A stretch of 64,000 bases of DNA from Larus michahellis (taxonomy: Eukaryota > Chordata > Aves > Charadriiformes > Laridae). The position numbers and the translations under genes were made by a program. The stretch spans positions 65,513,142 to 65,577,141 of the forward strand of contig NC_133896.1 of the NCBI RefSeq assembly GCF_964199755.1. Direction: 5' to 3'. Below the pieces are notes generated by a model. The model had not been told where the DNA came from and did not search any database. It saw only the letters and a program-made list of their open reading frames with translations. This document shows positions 1-13,665 of the stretch, piece after piece (within the stretch, counting starts at the first letter, position 1; every line of letters begins with the position of its first letter).

Positions 1-3000
1 GTAGGTTATGGCCACACACAGCCTATGGAGGTGCCCCAGCCAGAGCACTTCAGTGGTATGAACACTATTGACATTGTTTTTTCTTTTGCTTTTTTCTAGG
101 TTTTTGGGGGTTTTTTTTGGGGGGGGTGTCCTTTTGTTTTGTTTTGCTTCCGTTTGTTTGGTTGGCTTTTTTTCTCTTATGCCAGGTGCCTGGAAAACAT
201 CTTGACATTGTAATTTCAAATTCAGCAGGACGGTTCAAGCCTGTTGTTGCCTCTGTTTTTCATGTATTTTTGTAAATAACTGAATGTGGACAGGCTGAGC
301 TGGACTTCATTACATTTCCAAATGTAGGCTCAGGCTGCTGGTACCAAGCCAGGTGACAAACATCCTGGAAGGCAAGAAACTGGCTTCTGAAACTTCTTGA
401 TGAACTCTAGAAAGATAGCAACTCTTTAAGGCAAGACTCCCTTCCCCAGCACTTCTTGTTAAGTGAGGAGATAACAAATGAACGGCCCAGGTCCCCTTTC
501 CTTTCAGACACACAGAAATTTGGGGTATTTTGGTTAACATGGGGTATGCAAACTTTAATTCTGCTGAGGGTAAAATGTCAAAGGAAAGAAATAACCACAG
601 CCAGCAACTTGGGCAAAAGGCCCAAGCCTTTTGGCAGACCATGGCTGGGTACCCTACACTGACTTTATAGAGGAGGATTCCCATTTCCCATGGGGAAGAG
701 CTTGGGGGAGAGAAGAGGACTGAGGCCGGAGAGGTGGGCTTTCCTCTTTCCTAAATTGAGGCAATTTTGCTTGGGCTCAAGCCATGGAAAGGGGCTTAGC
801 CAAGCAGAGAAGTACTGGGAAGGGCATCACTACCCAGCACAAGTGCTGTAATGTCTTTAGCTGGGTAGAGACAAGAGATAAATAAATCACATTTCAGATG
901 CCAGGAATGCTGTAAAATAAAATGCAAGCAGGAAACAATGGAAGGCTACTGGGCAGCTGCCTTATTGACCCTTCTCAATTGTGAGAGGAGAGCTTGAGGC
1001 TGGGCCCTTCACCCACACACCTGAGGGGAATGCATTTATTGTGCTTAAAGTATATCACTCATGGAGGTCACCCAGACAGATGACCTGGGAACAAATGAAG
1101 TGATAAAACAAAAACCTTACATTCCATTAAGAAATCTGCCTCTGCCGTTGTTTTCTGTGTGCCTCAGACTGAACTGCATTTCTGTATTTATGCCAAGTAG
1201 CTTTTCCTATATCATATATCTTTGGGTTTAGCCAGACAAAGGGGAAGTAATAAATTTGAGCATACAGAACGAGGGAATAAAATGCAGAAGTTTTATATTG
1301 CTGTCCCGTCAGCCTGAAAAAACATATGAGATCTTGGCTCAAGCAACAATCAAGAAAACACATTGAGCAGCATTAATTCCTCTCAGGTGCTTTCTTGAGA
1401 AACAGCTTCTCTTATCTTAGCCCCAAAGTTACCTCCGTTCCTTGCAAATTTCTGCCTTAATCCCAGCAGAGGGATGGCTATGCTTTCTGTAGTGAAAAAT
1501 TATTTGCAGAGATAACAAACTTATTGTAACTGAAATGACAGATGGAACTGCTAACCTCAAAGGGAGGAAATTCACAGAACTCAAAACTTCCCATTTTAAT
1601 CATTTTTGTGCATTTCTCACTCCAGCAATTCATCTGACATTAGCACCGACAGTGGGGTCACAACAGGTTCGAGGCAGGCTTGCACCAATATCTGAACAAG
1701 GTTTTTTGTGCTATAAAATCGCTTTCCTCCCTGGATTACAGGAAGAAACATGATCTGCACAACCAGTGTTTCTAAAACTGATGGGAGATTAAGACTGGTT
1801 TTGTATGCAGCCCAACAGCAGATCTATCTAGCTTTGAAATATTTAATTCAAAAGTGTTCTCTTGGTTAGTGTTTTCCACTAAGGGCTAGCCTCTGCCTCT
1901 TCTGGTTCAAACATCTGGTTTATAACGTCCTGCAAGGAAGTCTGCGTGTTGGAACTGCAGCCAAAATTTTAGCCAGATAGGCACAAGCAGGCGCTGAGTG
2001 AGAGTCACGGATGTCAGTTGTGTCAGGTGAGTGTTACTATCAACTGTGCCAGGGCAAACTTGATAGAAGCTGGTGTACTGCCCTGCCGATATCGAACAAG
2101 AGAGAGATTGCTGCTGGGCCAGACTCCCAGCACACTTCAGCGTCTCGTGGCCCAGCACAGGTAGTTCAAAAGCCCAAAAAGAGCAGCATGAGGCCCTTTA
2201 CAATTCTGTATGCACATACAACCTGTCCTGAAAAACCTCTCTACAAAAAAATGAGCAAGCCCTTCCCGGCCAGGGGCAACCCATCGGCTCTGTCTGTTTG
2301 CCTCAATAAGAAATTGTTCCCAAAGTCGGTCTCCATTTGTTGCAAGGAACTGACTTGCAGTTCAGGGTTTTCAGTATTGATTGTGCCACGCTGTGAAAAT
2401 CACGTTCCTACACAGCTTGTCCAAGGAGATCTATCGTTTTAATACAGAAAAGCTGCAATCCCGATTTTCACTTTCTTAAGGTTTATGTGAAAGAAAGCAC
2501 ACAGTAAAATGACTGTGGTTTGCACGGGGCACCGTACACATTTGAAAGCAGACTTTATCTTCAATATTTAAAATTGATATATATTTAATTTGCCATTTTT
2601 GCTGTACTTGAGAAACAGTAATGGGACCCCCCTAGGGCTAATTTAATATAGTTTTGTGAACAAAGCATCTGCTTCACATCTCCAAGCAAATGAGTTTAAA
2701 GTCTTTTGCAGAGTGGATTGCATTAACCTTTCTAATTAATTTTCTCCTGAGAAAGCACTTCCAGATTTCTCCTGACAAAACATATTTCACTCCTGAAGCG
2801 TATTTACCACCAATAATTAAAACCAAAATGGAGCAAACACACACATGCTCTTGTAAAACAGGCAGCCCAACAGCAGAACTGCAAACGCTGAAGAGCCTCA
2901 CGGCTCCATACAGCCTTGGAGCTGCCTGTAACTACAGCTGATAACAAATTCCATCCAGCACAATATGTGTGCTAGCTACAGATTAACCAAAATAACCAAA

Positions 3001-6000
3001 CCCCTTGAAGTTAAGGTCTGACACCAGGAATGTGTTTAGTCCTCTCATTTAAAAAGTCCTATGTTTGCGTTAAAAGCAGATGCTTGATTTGCTCCAGCAG
3101 AGCACTGTCTGTGCATTCCAGCGTGGCAGACGACCGGTATTTATCACCAAAACAACCCCAGGAACATCCACGGGATCTTTAAGTGACTGTAAACGGAGTG
3201 TGTGTCCTCCCTTTCTCCCTCTACTCCAAATTGTATACAAATCTGTTTTATGTTACTCCACAGAGCAGCAGAGACACTGGAGCGGTGTCTTCCTATGATA
3301 AATACCAGCACGTATATTGGGAACTCGGCACGTTCACAAAAGCGAAATGAACTGAAGTGACAGTGCAGTGAGTCACCCAGCAGCTGCTGCCTTTGAAGGA
3401 ATATGGAAATCGGAGACAGCAAACCAGAAAGGATCACCTTTCCTCTGTCTCTGTCAGTGCCATTCGTATACTTCTTGAGTTTTTAGCTCAAATCTACAAA
3501 GGACAATATTCCTTCACAGTGGCCACATTGAACTGAGAAACAATGGAAAATTGCTGATTTGATTCTATTATAAAACACACAGACTTATTTTGGACTGGGC
3601 ACAATAGTACTAAATTCTGTTTCAGCTTGGTATAACCGGCCATTCATATCCTGAACTTACATCAAAGAGCAATTTATTTCGAGTAATAGCACATAATTCA
3701 TCCTAATGTATGTAATTAGAAACGAAACGCAACTTGTGCCCAGGCATCACATCGAGGGAGAACGGGAAGTGCAGACTTTTGAATTCATACTTTGTAGGAA
3801 CTGCTTAATAACACAACTGGTAAAGATTAATCATCCATCACAGTGCAACAGATCAGGTAATATTAAACAACCAAGCAAAAATCAAGCTGCTCAGCACAAA
3901 AGAAACCCATAATAAACACAGTGGAAATCAAACGTGCCAAAGCTAAATTAATTCCTGGTATAACTCCACTATTAAGAAGTGGGGGAAAAGGCAAAAACAT
4001 AAAAAATGCACTCGGGCCCCTGTTCCTGCAGTGCCTGGTATTCCTGAAGACAGGCTGAAAGCTCCGCCTCAGCCAGAGATGGCCACCCAGCCTTCCATGA
4101 CTGCAGCCCTGGAGCAGCACCCTTCTTGCCTCCCAGCTGCACGTCTGGGATGGCAGGATCAACAGGACAGATGGATGGCAAGGGCAGGATGGAGCCCACC
4201 ACCCACCTTCTCAGCAGGGGCAGGGGGACTCCATGGGGAGGAGGATTAGGGTGGCCATATCCCAACACCACTGAGCATCCACTTGGCTGCAGAAGCCTCC
4301 AGCAAGCCCCGAGTGGTCTCAGCTGAACCAGTGGCAACTGCTTGGCTACAATCATCCCCTGAGTGTCCGCAAGCAGCGTGGGGGCTCTCTAGGGGTCCTG
4401 GATCTGTACTGCTGCCTCTTTTCACATGTTATGACTAGACAGGTGAAAAAATGTCTTCATTTCTCCAGCAAAACCCTCCACACCTTAAGTCTTTTTCCAT
4501 CCCAAAGTACTGCTGACTGGCAAGACACTTTTTTTTTCCCCCCATATAATTGCCATGATCCTTTAGGTAAGCACTAAAAGACACAAGGACCATGCTACTG
4601 TGTACCAGGCAGCAAACAATAATAATAAATAATCTAAAGCGAAGATGCTGACATGGAAGGCTCTTTGTAAAATGGAAAGAGGGAGTGGAATGCAAATGCA
4701 CAAAAAGCAAAAGGCTTTCAACTGTTAAAGTGCAGTCTTATGAAAAAAAAGCTCTGCCTGTGAAATACAGTGACTTATCTGCTTCAAATAAAAATAAATG
4801 AAGTAGAAATGTCACTATGATAAAAACTCTATATCATGTAGCACACGAGAAACAGGCACAATTCTTGGCTAATGACTGCCTGCCTTTCTTTGTCCCAGTA
4901 GCTGCTGCACCGTATCTTGAGCTGGTGTGTCACTGAAGCTTTTGTAACAGATTTATAATACAATAATTCTGATTGTATTCAATGGATTTACCACTTACCT
5001 TTCAATGGCTGCATTTTAGTTCTTTTTTATCCTGATCATTTATCAATGTATTCTTTGATTCTGCTCTGCTATCTGTCATTCACATCAACACTGAAATTTG
5101 GCTTCCAGAAAAAAGCAGGGGGGACCATTATTTGCTATGAGACACACGTTACCTTACCTAGCAGCCAGTCAAGGGACTGCAGTGAACAGAAAGGTCTCCT
5201 TTTGGTTTTCAATGTTTTTTTACCAAAGGACAGCAGCCACACAAAGGAAATACAATTGTGAATAAAGGCTGAAGAGATCCTGGTCGGACAAAGACCACCT
5301 TTCTTAAATTCCTCAGGTGAAGAAGGTTTCTCTGAAGTATCTTTTTCCCAGCTGTTTTTCCCCCACCTGGCTTGACTCTTCTGCAGTCTTCCCGTTCCCC
5401 AGCTCTGACCTTGTTTGTTCCCAAGACTTGTCATCAGTTAAAGCTGAAACAATGTTTTATGGAGGGCGCACAGCTCTGAGCACCTCCATCTGGAGATAGA
5501 GTAGAGAGCCCCAAAGAACCAAAAGCAACTAGTCGCAGTAAGCAAAAAGGTGAACTTGCAACATTTGTGAGTCCCTAGTAAAAATCTCAACATATTTTGG
5601 AGATAACTAAGAGTTGCTCTGGATTACCGAGCTTTCTGTAGCACTTGAGGGACCATTGTAGCAGCTGCCAAAGCTGCCTGTGCTGGGTGCAGGTACCACC
5701 CTTCTGGGATTTTTTTTTTTTTTTTTTTTTTTAAAGTCTCCTTCTGAAGTTACCTGTGCTTTTTCTCTCTACTCAAATGCGTTTGACCAAACAAATGTCA
5801 GCAGGCCATAATCCAATTCTTGGGAAGACAGATAGCAAAGAGGCAGCTGCATTGGTTTTAGCCAGCTGGGAAAGTCTCCAACAGCAGGGTTAATCTCCCC
5901 ATGCTTTGCTCTTCCTTCCTCACATGAGCTTTGGTGTATTTTAAAAGGGCTACAGGGTTGTATTTGTGTATATGTATGTGTGTATATTTTTATACACACT

Positions 6001-7774
6001 TTTTAAAAAAATGACTTCCATATATATGCGTACAGATATAACCTAAAAGGTTATACAGTAATTGTGGTTATCGCTAATAGATGTTAAAAATGATCCACTG
6101 GTTGTGCATAACCACAATATCAAAGCCACACATGCAAGAGGCTCCCTTACCTACCACTGTTAATGAAATTGCTATTTATAGAAAACACGTTTGTTTATGT
6201 GCTCATGATAAAGACTGAATAATGAGTTCCTCAGGGTTATTTGGGGTTCATACATACAAAAAAAAAATTAAAGTGCTTACACAGCTGCTCCTGGACTTCT
6301 TCCCTCCTCTTTGGCAGTCAGGAGTTATCCTGGGCACTGAAACAGCTCATCTTGTTTAACATTAAATTTAAGCAATGTAAACGGCTAACAATAGCCTGTA
6401 GTAGGCCATAATGCTAAGATACGCATTGTACTGAGGAACTGCCACTCTCCTTACTCGCAAGGACAATAAAGCAATTGCAGACAGGGCCTGGTTTTCACGT
6501 CACTGGAGTCACACAGAAATACAGAGCATTGCCCATTGCCACGATCTGTTTCAACAGGTTAAGGAAACCTTTAAGTCTCCGTTACACAAATCACGACTAA
6601 GGAGCTTCAGTTTCCATGGATGTCTCCCAGCCTGCAGCTGCTGCGTAGTGCTGGATCAGCAAAGGGAAGGCAAATAATGGGCCAAACCCCACCACTTTAC
6701 AGCTCTGGGGACATGTGGGACCACGCCATACTTTCAGCTGATAATGAGAGCAAGAATGAGGAGGATCTAACACACTTTAGCAGCCATCACCTCCAGGATT
6801 TTTCTCCTAGCGTTGACGGGAGGCATTATGGCTTGGATTGAATCACCATGGAGAAGCTGGCATTTCTGGCTGCTCTTCAGTTTCTGCTGGCTTGGTCTGG
6901 CCAAAATCTTAAGTCCCCAGCTAAAACAAGGCTTCTGGGCTGACAGACGTTTCACCCAAACACTTAACTGCAGCTCACAGCCAGCAAAACCCACTGCCTC
7001 TTAAAAATACCGTGGTTCTGAGCTATCAGTTTTCACCAGTACCACATAGCAGTGCCGACGTGTCCTTGCAGCGTTGATAACTCCAGTGCAATGAAGCTGA
7101 CCTTGTGGTTAGCTTCAGGCAGGCGGGAAATGGCTGCAGCTTAAAGGCTAGGAGTGAGATTTAGGAACGGGCTTGCGCCAACAGCTGCAGAAGAAGAAGG
7201 TAGACACTTTTCAGACAACCCGAGAAAATAAAATGCACCCTTCTGAGACACGCGGCATGCCTAGACATCCTGCATTTCACTGATAGACCTGCCTTTCCTA
7301 CATGTGCCACATAATACCACATTCAGACTGCCCAGAGCTTTGTGGCTGCCCCAGGAGGGGGGACAAACGGGGGGCTGAGGGCAGCTCCCCTCCCCACAGG
7401 GTCCATCGAGGGTCGATCCAGGACCTCGGGTACCCATCAGGGAAAAAAAAGACCAGGGACCGGAGACAGGGATGGGCAGAGGCGTCCCTGTAACGCAGTC
7501 AGGTGCCCAGGGCTGAGCTGAAGCGGGGTCCCAGGCCCCGGTCAGGATGGGGAGGCCCCAGGGGATGCCGGGCAGGGCCATGAGGGCTGGCAGCGCCCTC
7601 AGAGGCCAGAGGGGCTCCTCAAAGCAGGAGATACACACAGAATTACCTGCTGCGAGGCCTTAGCTCCTGAGTGTCACCTACCTACACGGGTCTCAATCTT
7701 ATTTCTGCAAATCCACTGCTCAGTTTCTGCCCGCCCTGGAAATACCAAAGTCCTCCGACTGCACAATGCTCTTA
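1..7774. other. Non-coding stretch, no gene recognised
   Basis: No reading frame here resembles a protein family I know, and the longest open frames (about 125-145 codons at 310-684, 2011-2442 and 3972-4355) have no recognisable motif and no paired splice sites. Low-complexity tracts include T- and G-runs near 70-170, a 23-base T run at 5710-5732, and a GC-richer patch at about 7340-7580. If the usual vertebrate order holds, this may be the distal flank of PKP2, but I saw no PKP2 exon. Confidence 0.5.
5710..5732. repeat. Poly(T) run
   Basis: Twenty-three consecutive T bases are read directly. It may be the tail of an old retrocopy on the minus strand, but no clear body was recognised next to it. 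Confidence 0.9.
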
Positions 7775-7902
7775 TCATAGAATCACAGAACGGTTCGGGT
7801 TGGAAGGGACCTTAAAAACCATCTAGTTCCAAACCCCCTGCCATGGGCAGGGACACCTCTCACTAGACCAGGTTGCTCAAAGCCCCATCCAGCCTGCCTT
7901 CT
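7775..7902 (-). mobile_element. CR1 LINE fragment, 3' end
   Basis: The plus strand begins TCATAGAATCACAG and continues with GGTTGGAAGGGACCTTAAAA and CCATGGGCAGGGACACCTC, the reverse complement of the CR1 3' untranslated end. Only about 130 bases of the 3' terminus are present, so this is a strongly 5'-truncated copy with no coding part. Confidence 0.9.
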
Positions 7903-9939
7903 ACCAGTGAAACTTCTCAACACGTGAAGATCTTCCCTGACAGATCCAGAAATATCAAAAACCATGACAAGACTAAATGGCACAGTGCCTAACCCAGGAG
8001 GGAAAGGCGAGGCAACCCTCCACCCGTCATACCAGCAGAGCACAACACAACGGCCACACACCCCCTGGGATCATCCACAAGCCCAGTGTTACCAAACTCT
8101 TCAAATCAAATCTGTTTCATCTCTCATCTGAGCGACTTGAGACTCATGTCCACATCCTAGGTGAGAGCTGTAGCTAGTGGTTTTTTAAGTAAAAGGGAGA
8201 CATCTGGTGACTCTGACACTTGCGCTTAAAGACACAGTTCAAGGGCTGATCTCCAGGAGAGAACAGACCTATCTGTTCCATCTGGTGATAGATACACCTT
8301 CCTCCCACATGGTACATAAATCCCTCAAGGATGGGGTTTAAGATGTCCCCGGTTCATACCTTCTGACAGTTTTTTTCTGGTGGAGAAGTATGCACTACTG
8401 AAAGCCTGTTCATTACACAGGACTTCATTTTACTGGGAAGATAGACAAAAAATTTCACTGGTATCAGTTTTCCCATGCTTGAGCTCTCTGACATAAACAC
8501 GCAGATGTGCAACAGGAATTTAAAGCATTTCTTAAGCCCCAGATGATAAGGGCAGTCAGACATTGCATCTGTACCCAAAAAAACTCCTGCATTGCGCAAA
8601 ACCCTCATCTACTTCTTGGGCTATTATTGCGAAAGCACTGACACATCTCTCCAAATAAAAATAAAACTGTAAAGATACACTTAATATTCATTAGCCTAAA
8701 TGTATTTACTATCATGCTGTAATTTAGACTATGTCTGTCCATCATTTCCCATTGTTTCTTCATATTCTGTGTCTGTCTGTAGCAACTACTGCTTCACTTT
8801 GTATTGAAACTATAAATGCATTTCGGTACAGGCCACCTTTATTTTCCCTGTTTGTAACTGGGCCTTGTAACAAAGCAATCCTGGTAATAGAAAGAACAAG
8901 CGCCCTTCCTCTTAGTGGATCCTGCTTTTGAAACAAAGATTTTTTACCACAAACCTAGCAGAAACATTAATTTTAAGGTTTCTCCTCCTCCTGAATTCCA
9001 TTCAGCCCTCATTCTGCTATCTCCGTGATGTCTGACAAGTCAGATTAGATACAATAGCACCTCAATACACAGCAAATCTCTAAACGTGATTAGATTAGAG
9101 CCTCCTGAAATGTCTTTGGGAGCTGATATCATCTCATCATCATCAACCATTCACTAAGCACCTACTTTTCCACATTGTTTATAGGTATTTCAAACAGCAC
9201 TGAGCTTAATGCAGATCTGTAAGGGATTCCAGTTGGTAATTCACCTTCATTGCGAAAATTAACATTTTTCTCTATCCTTTATCAGCATTTTCAGTTTGCC
9301 TTATCATGTATGTGGAGAAGTCTGTGACATGTTGGGGGGAACTCCTGCAGGCCTGAAAGATTTCAGGTAAAATTCCACTCTATCATTTCCCCTTATCCCA
9401 TAACAATACACAGAGTAAGAATAGCCTGAACAAAGTGCATTGACCAGCAATTCCTGGGAAGAAAGAGCAAGCATCTCCCTTCCAGGAGTGGAGCAGGAAT
9501 GTAAATTATTAGGTTTCAGACCACAAACCCACCAAATTAATCATCTGTGAACATCAAAGACAGCTATTTATATACGTGATGCAGTACAACAAAAATAACC
9601 ACCAACCTGGCATGAAAGCTGACACTGTTCTCTACATCAGGGAACGTCTTGTTTCATCAACTTGCTTAAGTGGTCACCAGGTTCCTGCTCTTTGGTTTAA
9701 ATATATACTAAATACCTCAAATCAGAAACAGAAATGTGCAATACAACAAGTGTTCAGTATCCATGTCAAGATACACACAAGAAAAACAAACACAGCATCA
9801 CCACGTTACATACAAATGCCAAGTGCTGCAAAACGTTCCATGAATCTCATGGAAAGATGGAGACATGGTATTGATAGTTAAGTTCACTGAGTTTGAAAAC
9901 TCTAGTTTGCTTAGAGTTTGAAAACCGCTTATTGAGATA
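7903..9939. other. Non-coding stretch, nothing recognised
   Basis: I see no exon with family similarity, no RNA gene and no clear repeat. The right part (about 8700-9600) is AT-rich and without long open frames. Confidence 0.5.
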
Positions 9940-10826
9940 TTTGTTGTCAGCAAGTTTGCCGATGACATCAAGCTGTGTGGTGCGGTCAACACGCTGGAGG
10001 GAAGGGATGCCATCCAGAGGAACGTGGACAGGCTTGAAAGGTGGGTCCGTGCAAACCTCATGAAGTTCAACCAGGCCAAGTGCAAGGTTCTGTACCTCAG
10101 TCACAGCAATCCCACGCACAAACACAGGCTGGGTGGAGAATGGATTGAGAGCAGCCCTCACAGGAGGAGGACTTGGGGCTGATTGATGAGAGGCTCAACA
10201 TGAGCTGGCAATGTGTGCTTGCAGCCCAGAAAGCCAACCATATCCTGGACTGCATCAAAAGAAGTATGGCCAGGAGGTCGAGGGATGTGATTCTGCCCCT
10301 CTACTCTGCTCTCATGAGGCAGACCACACCTGGCATACTGCATCCAGCTTTGGGGCCCCCAGCATAAGAAGAACATGGAGCTGTTGGAGCGAGTCCAGAG
10401 GAGGGCCATGAAGATGATCGGGGGCTGGAGCACCTCTCCTATAAAGGCAGACTGAGTGAGTTGAGAAGAGAAGGCTCCGGGGAGAACTTATAGCAGCCTT
10501 CAAGCACCTAAAGGAGGCCTCCAGGAAAGATGGGGAGGGACTTTTTATCAGGGAATGTAGAGACAGGACAAGGGGTAACAGTTTTGAACTGAAAGAGGGG
10601 AGACTAAGATGAGGTATTAGCAAGAATTTCTTTACTGTGAGAGCGGTGAGGCACTGGAACAGGTTGCCCAGGGAAGTTGTGGAAGCCCCATCCCTGGAAG
10701 TGCTCAAGGCCAGGTTGGGTGGGGTTTTGAGCAACCCGGTCTAGCGGAAGGTGGCAGGCGGGTTGGAAATAGATGGTCTTTAAAGTACTTTCCAACTCTA
10801 ACCATTCTGTGATTCTATGATCCTAT
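9940..10826 (+). mobile_element. CR1 LINE, end of the reverse transcriptase ORF and 3' end
   Basis: The translation starts near the reverse transcriptase active-site region (SKFADDIKLCG) and continues through [25 protein letters not shown] and [14 protein letters not shown], the standard CR1 ORF2 C-terminus. It ends with the CR1 tail ATTCTGTGATTCTATGATCC. The copy is 5' truncated and its frame is broken several times after about 10,150, so it is dead. Confidence 0.93.
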
Positions 10827-13314
10827 GTGAAAGTGAGGAAGGGAAAAGGAAGTCGGAGGGAGTAAGGAATATTTTATCATCTATACTATCTTAAATAAGA
10901 TATTCTCACCCCAGCTCACTGAATATTTTAATGTGTCAAGTCAAAGCAGCATGACATCTTCTGATATCAGATAAACACAAGCTAGGTTTTAGCAGGATTT
11001 TTTTTTTTTACTTTGCTACTTAAAGTCAATTAAAACCTGTCTACTGACTTCATTGAAAGCTGATTCCCAGCTCAAAAAATGCAGAACAGCTAGACAGAAT
11101 ACTGGAGGAACACAGGTAGAATTAAAATTGCTGCTCTGAATAGAGCCTGTAAAGCACTTCACTGCCACTGCCCCAAGCCCCACTGAAACACCTTGGTACA
11201 GCCCAGGAAGATTTTAGAGATTCCAGAAAGATTTTCTGGGTTGTTCCTAGCAAGATAAGCAGAAATATTTCAGTAAAGCTTTGTGTGACTGCTTCTGAAT
11301 GCTTAGATCCTTTCCTTTCTTCTCTGCCTTTTTCATATCCTACCCATGGTAAGCACCAAAATTTAGGGAAGAAAAAAGTGGATGCTACAGGAAGCAGTAC
11401 GCTAAAAATGCTCATTCACAGAGGAGAATTTACAATACAGAACATTGGGCATTTGCGAGAATGGCTTTTATTTTTTTGGAAGAAAAGTATACCATGTGTA
11501 GTCTCTCTCCCTAGCACTGTACTTTCAGGCTAGGGGTCACATACTGCTCCTGTCTTCCCTTTTTAATTCTCTGTTCCCAGGCATACACGCTGTTCTGTAC
11601 AGTCACAGGTGTCAGGGTAATTTCCAAAAACCATGTATTAAGAAAAGTGGGAAATTTTTTTCTTCAGTTGGCACTATAGAAAAACTTAGGTGGATAGAAA
11701 TACCATCTTCTCAATTACAATCGCCACTGAGTTGTGTTAGCCTTGTGCTTGTACAGCCAATTACGTGTGATCTCTGAGAAACGGCTCCCATCGGGCCTTG
11801 TACCTAACACCTCACCCACAAGCTGGCAAATGCAGTAGGAAAAAGCTGTAAGAGAAAAGCACCCAGTTCCTCAAACATCGTGTCCCAAAGCTCACTTTCA
11901 CTTCTTCCAACACCAGCTGGCCTTTTAAAGCTTATTTTATGTAACCTGCTGGGAGCACAGCCTGAGGTTTGTGTGGCTGCAGGCTGTGCAGCATGTAAAC
12001 AAGAAAGCTGGTATGTGCACGCAATCTCCAGAAACAGAAGAGGCTTCAGGCGCATTTTACCAGAAGAAATCTGCCGTTATCAGCTTCGAAGACAGAGTTT
12101 GTTTATCAACTATCTAAGCTGGCATCTTGATGTTAACAGATAGGGTTAGAGATACACCACAGCCCAAGTGTCCTTCAAACATATACAGGTCTCCATTTGC
12201 ATTAAATGTTAAATCCTGTGGTCAGCATGGTGTAGAGGACAGATCAGGCAACTGTTTCCTTCAAGCCTTAGAAACCGTAAATCTTGATTTCTGAGAGGAC
12301 ACGGGTACATGTGTGCCAGTGTCCCTGGCCCAGCAAGGTATTTGAACCAACATGGGCCATCGATGGGCTTGCAGAAATAGATATATGTTATCTGAAGGAC
12401 ACGACAGTCTCAGCACGCGTGCCCACAGCAGATCCGACAGCCTGAACACCCAGCTCGCAGGCAGAATTTAATCTCAAATCCTTCTCATAGAAGTTCACAT
12501 CTCAAAAGTTATTTACTTTTTCAAAGCTTCCTACTGTGTTCCTCTCCTTTACATTGCTAGTTATTTACTAAATCACAAACTTGCGCATATATGAAAGATG
12601 CATTTGCTAACACACCAACTTCACAATGTATTGTCTGACTGAAAATAAGATTTCCTATAAAGGGCTCAGAAGAAAACTGGTACCATGTCAAGAGAAGATA
12701 GCAGCAGGCTGTTATCACTTTTGTGCAAAATAATAAAATGCATCTCCATAATAACTTGCCACATCTAAATAAATACTGTGGTGAATATACTGACATGAGA
12801 CATCTGCCAAGTCCACAATCCATTTCTTATGCTACAAGTTTTAGGTCTATCTTATTTGGATAAGAAAAACAAAACAAACAAAACAAACAAAAAAACCCCC
12901 ACCTTCTGAAAAGCTGTAGCTTTGATTTCTCCTGAAAGAAGTAAAGCCAAAATAGAAAATGTCTTAAAATACTTTCTCCATTATAGTGGGTGGAAAACAG
13001 AGATATCACTACTTTCCCTATGCCTGCAAATGACACAAATACTTTTAATTACAAGAAAGGATGAAAATGGCTGGAAAGTAACTATTTCCACCTGACACCA
13101 CTTTTGATTCAGTGTTGAATGCCCTTACAATGCAGGATAACAAGCATCAGCCATGCTGAAAGGGGAATCAAAAACCTAGATGACAGAAGCAGACTTTAAG
13201 GGAGTGAAGCAATCAGCTCCCTGGGAAATCCACACATGTGAGGTGTCCAGGCCCCTTTGGATCTCAGGAAGGTTAGGAGTTAAAGGCAGGAGAGGACACA
13301 TAGTGGGACAGCTG
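10827..13314. other. Non-coding stretch, nothing recognised
   Basis: No exon, RNA gene or clear transposon was recognised. An A-rich low-complexity tract with C's lies at about 12,865-12,900. Confidence 0.5.
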
Positions 13315-13665
13315 TATAGAATCGCCTGGGTTGGAAGGGACCTTTCAGATCATTTAGTCCCACCATCAACCTAACTCTGACAAAAACCATCACTAAACCA
13401 TATGTCTAAGCCCTATGTCTATCCGTCTTTTAAATACCTCCAGGGATGGTGCCTCAACCACTTCCCTGGGCAGCCTGTTCCAATGCTTAATAACCCTTTC
13501 AGTGTAAAAATGTTCCCTGATATCCAGTCTAAACCTCCCCTGGCACAACTTGAGGCCATTTCCTCTTGCCATATCGCCTGTTACTTGGCAGAAGAGACTG
13601 TCCCCCACCTCACTACAGCCTCCTTTCAGGTAGTTGTAGAGAGCTATGTTGCCAGTGCATCCCCT
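13315..13665 (-). mobile_element. CR1 LINE fragment, 3' end
   Basis: On the minus strand an open frame contains [40 protein letters not shown] and a methionine-valine end, which is the C-terminus of CR1 ORF2. The 3' end of the element is at 13,315 (reverse complement of CCAACCCAGGCGATTCTATA). The copy is 5' truncated and of the same type as the CR1 copies at 33.8-35.0 and 45.1-45.4 kb. Confidence 0.93.

Noticed and set aside
2011-2442. Plus-strand 143-aa frame
   Set aside because: No motif, repeat or splice evidence; no sign of PKP2 armadillo repeats.
10158-10734. Minus-strand frames of up to 140 codons
   Set aside because: Antisense shadows of the CR1 copy at 9.9-10.8 kb.
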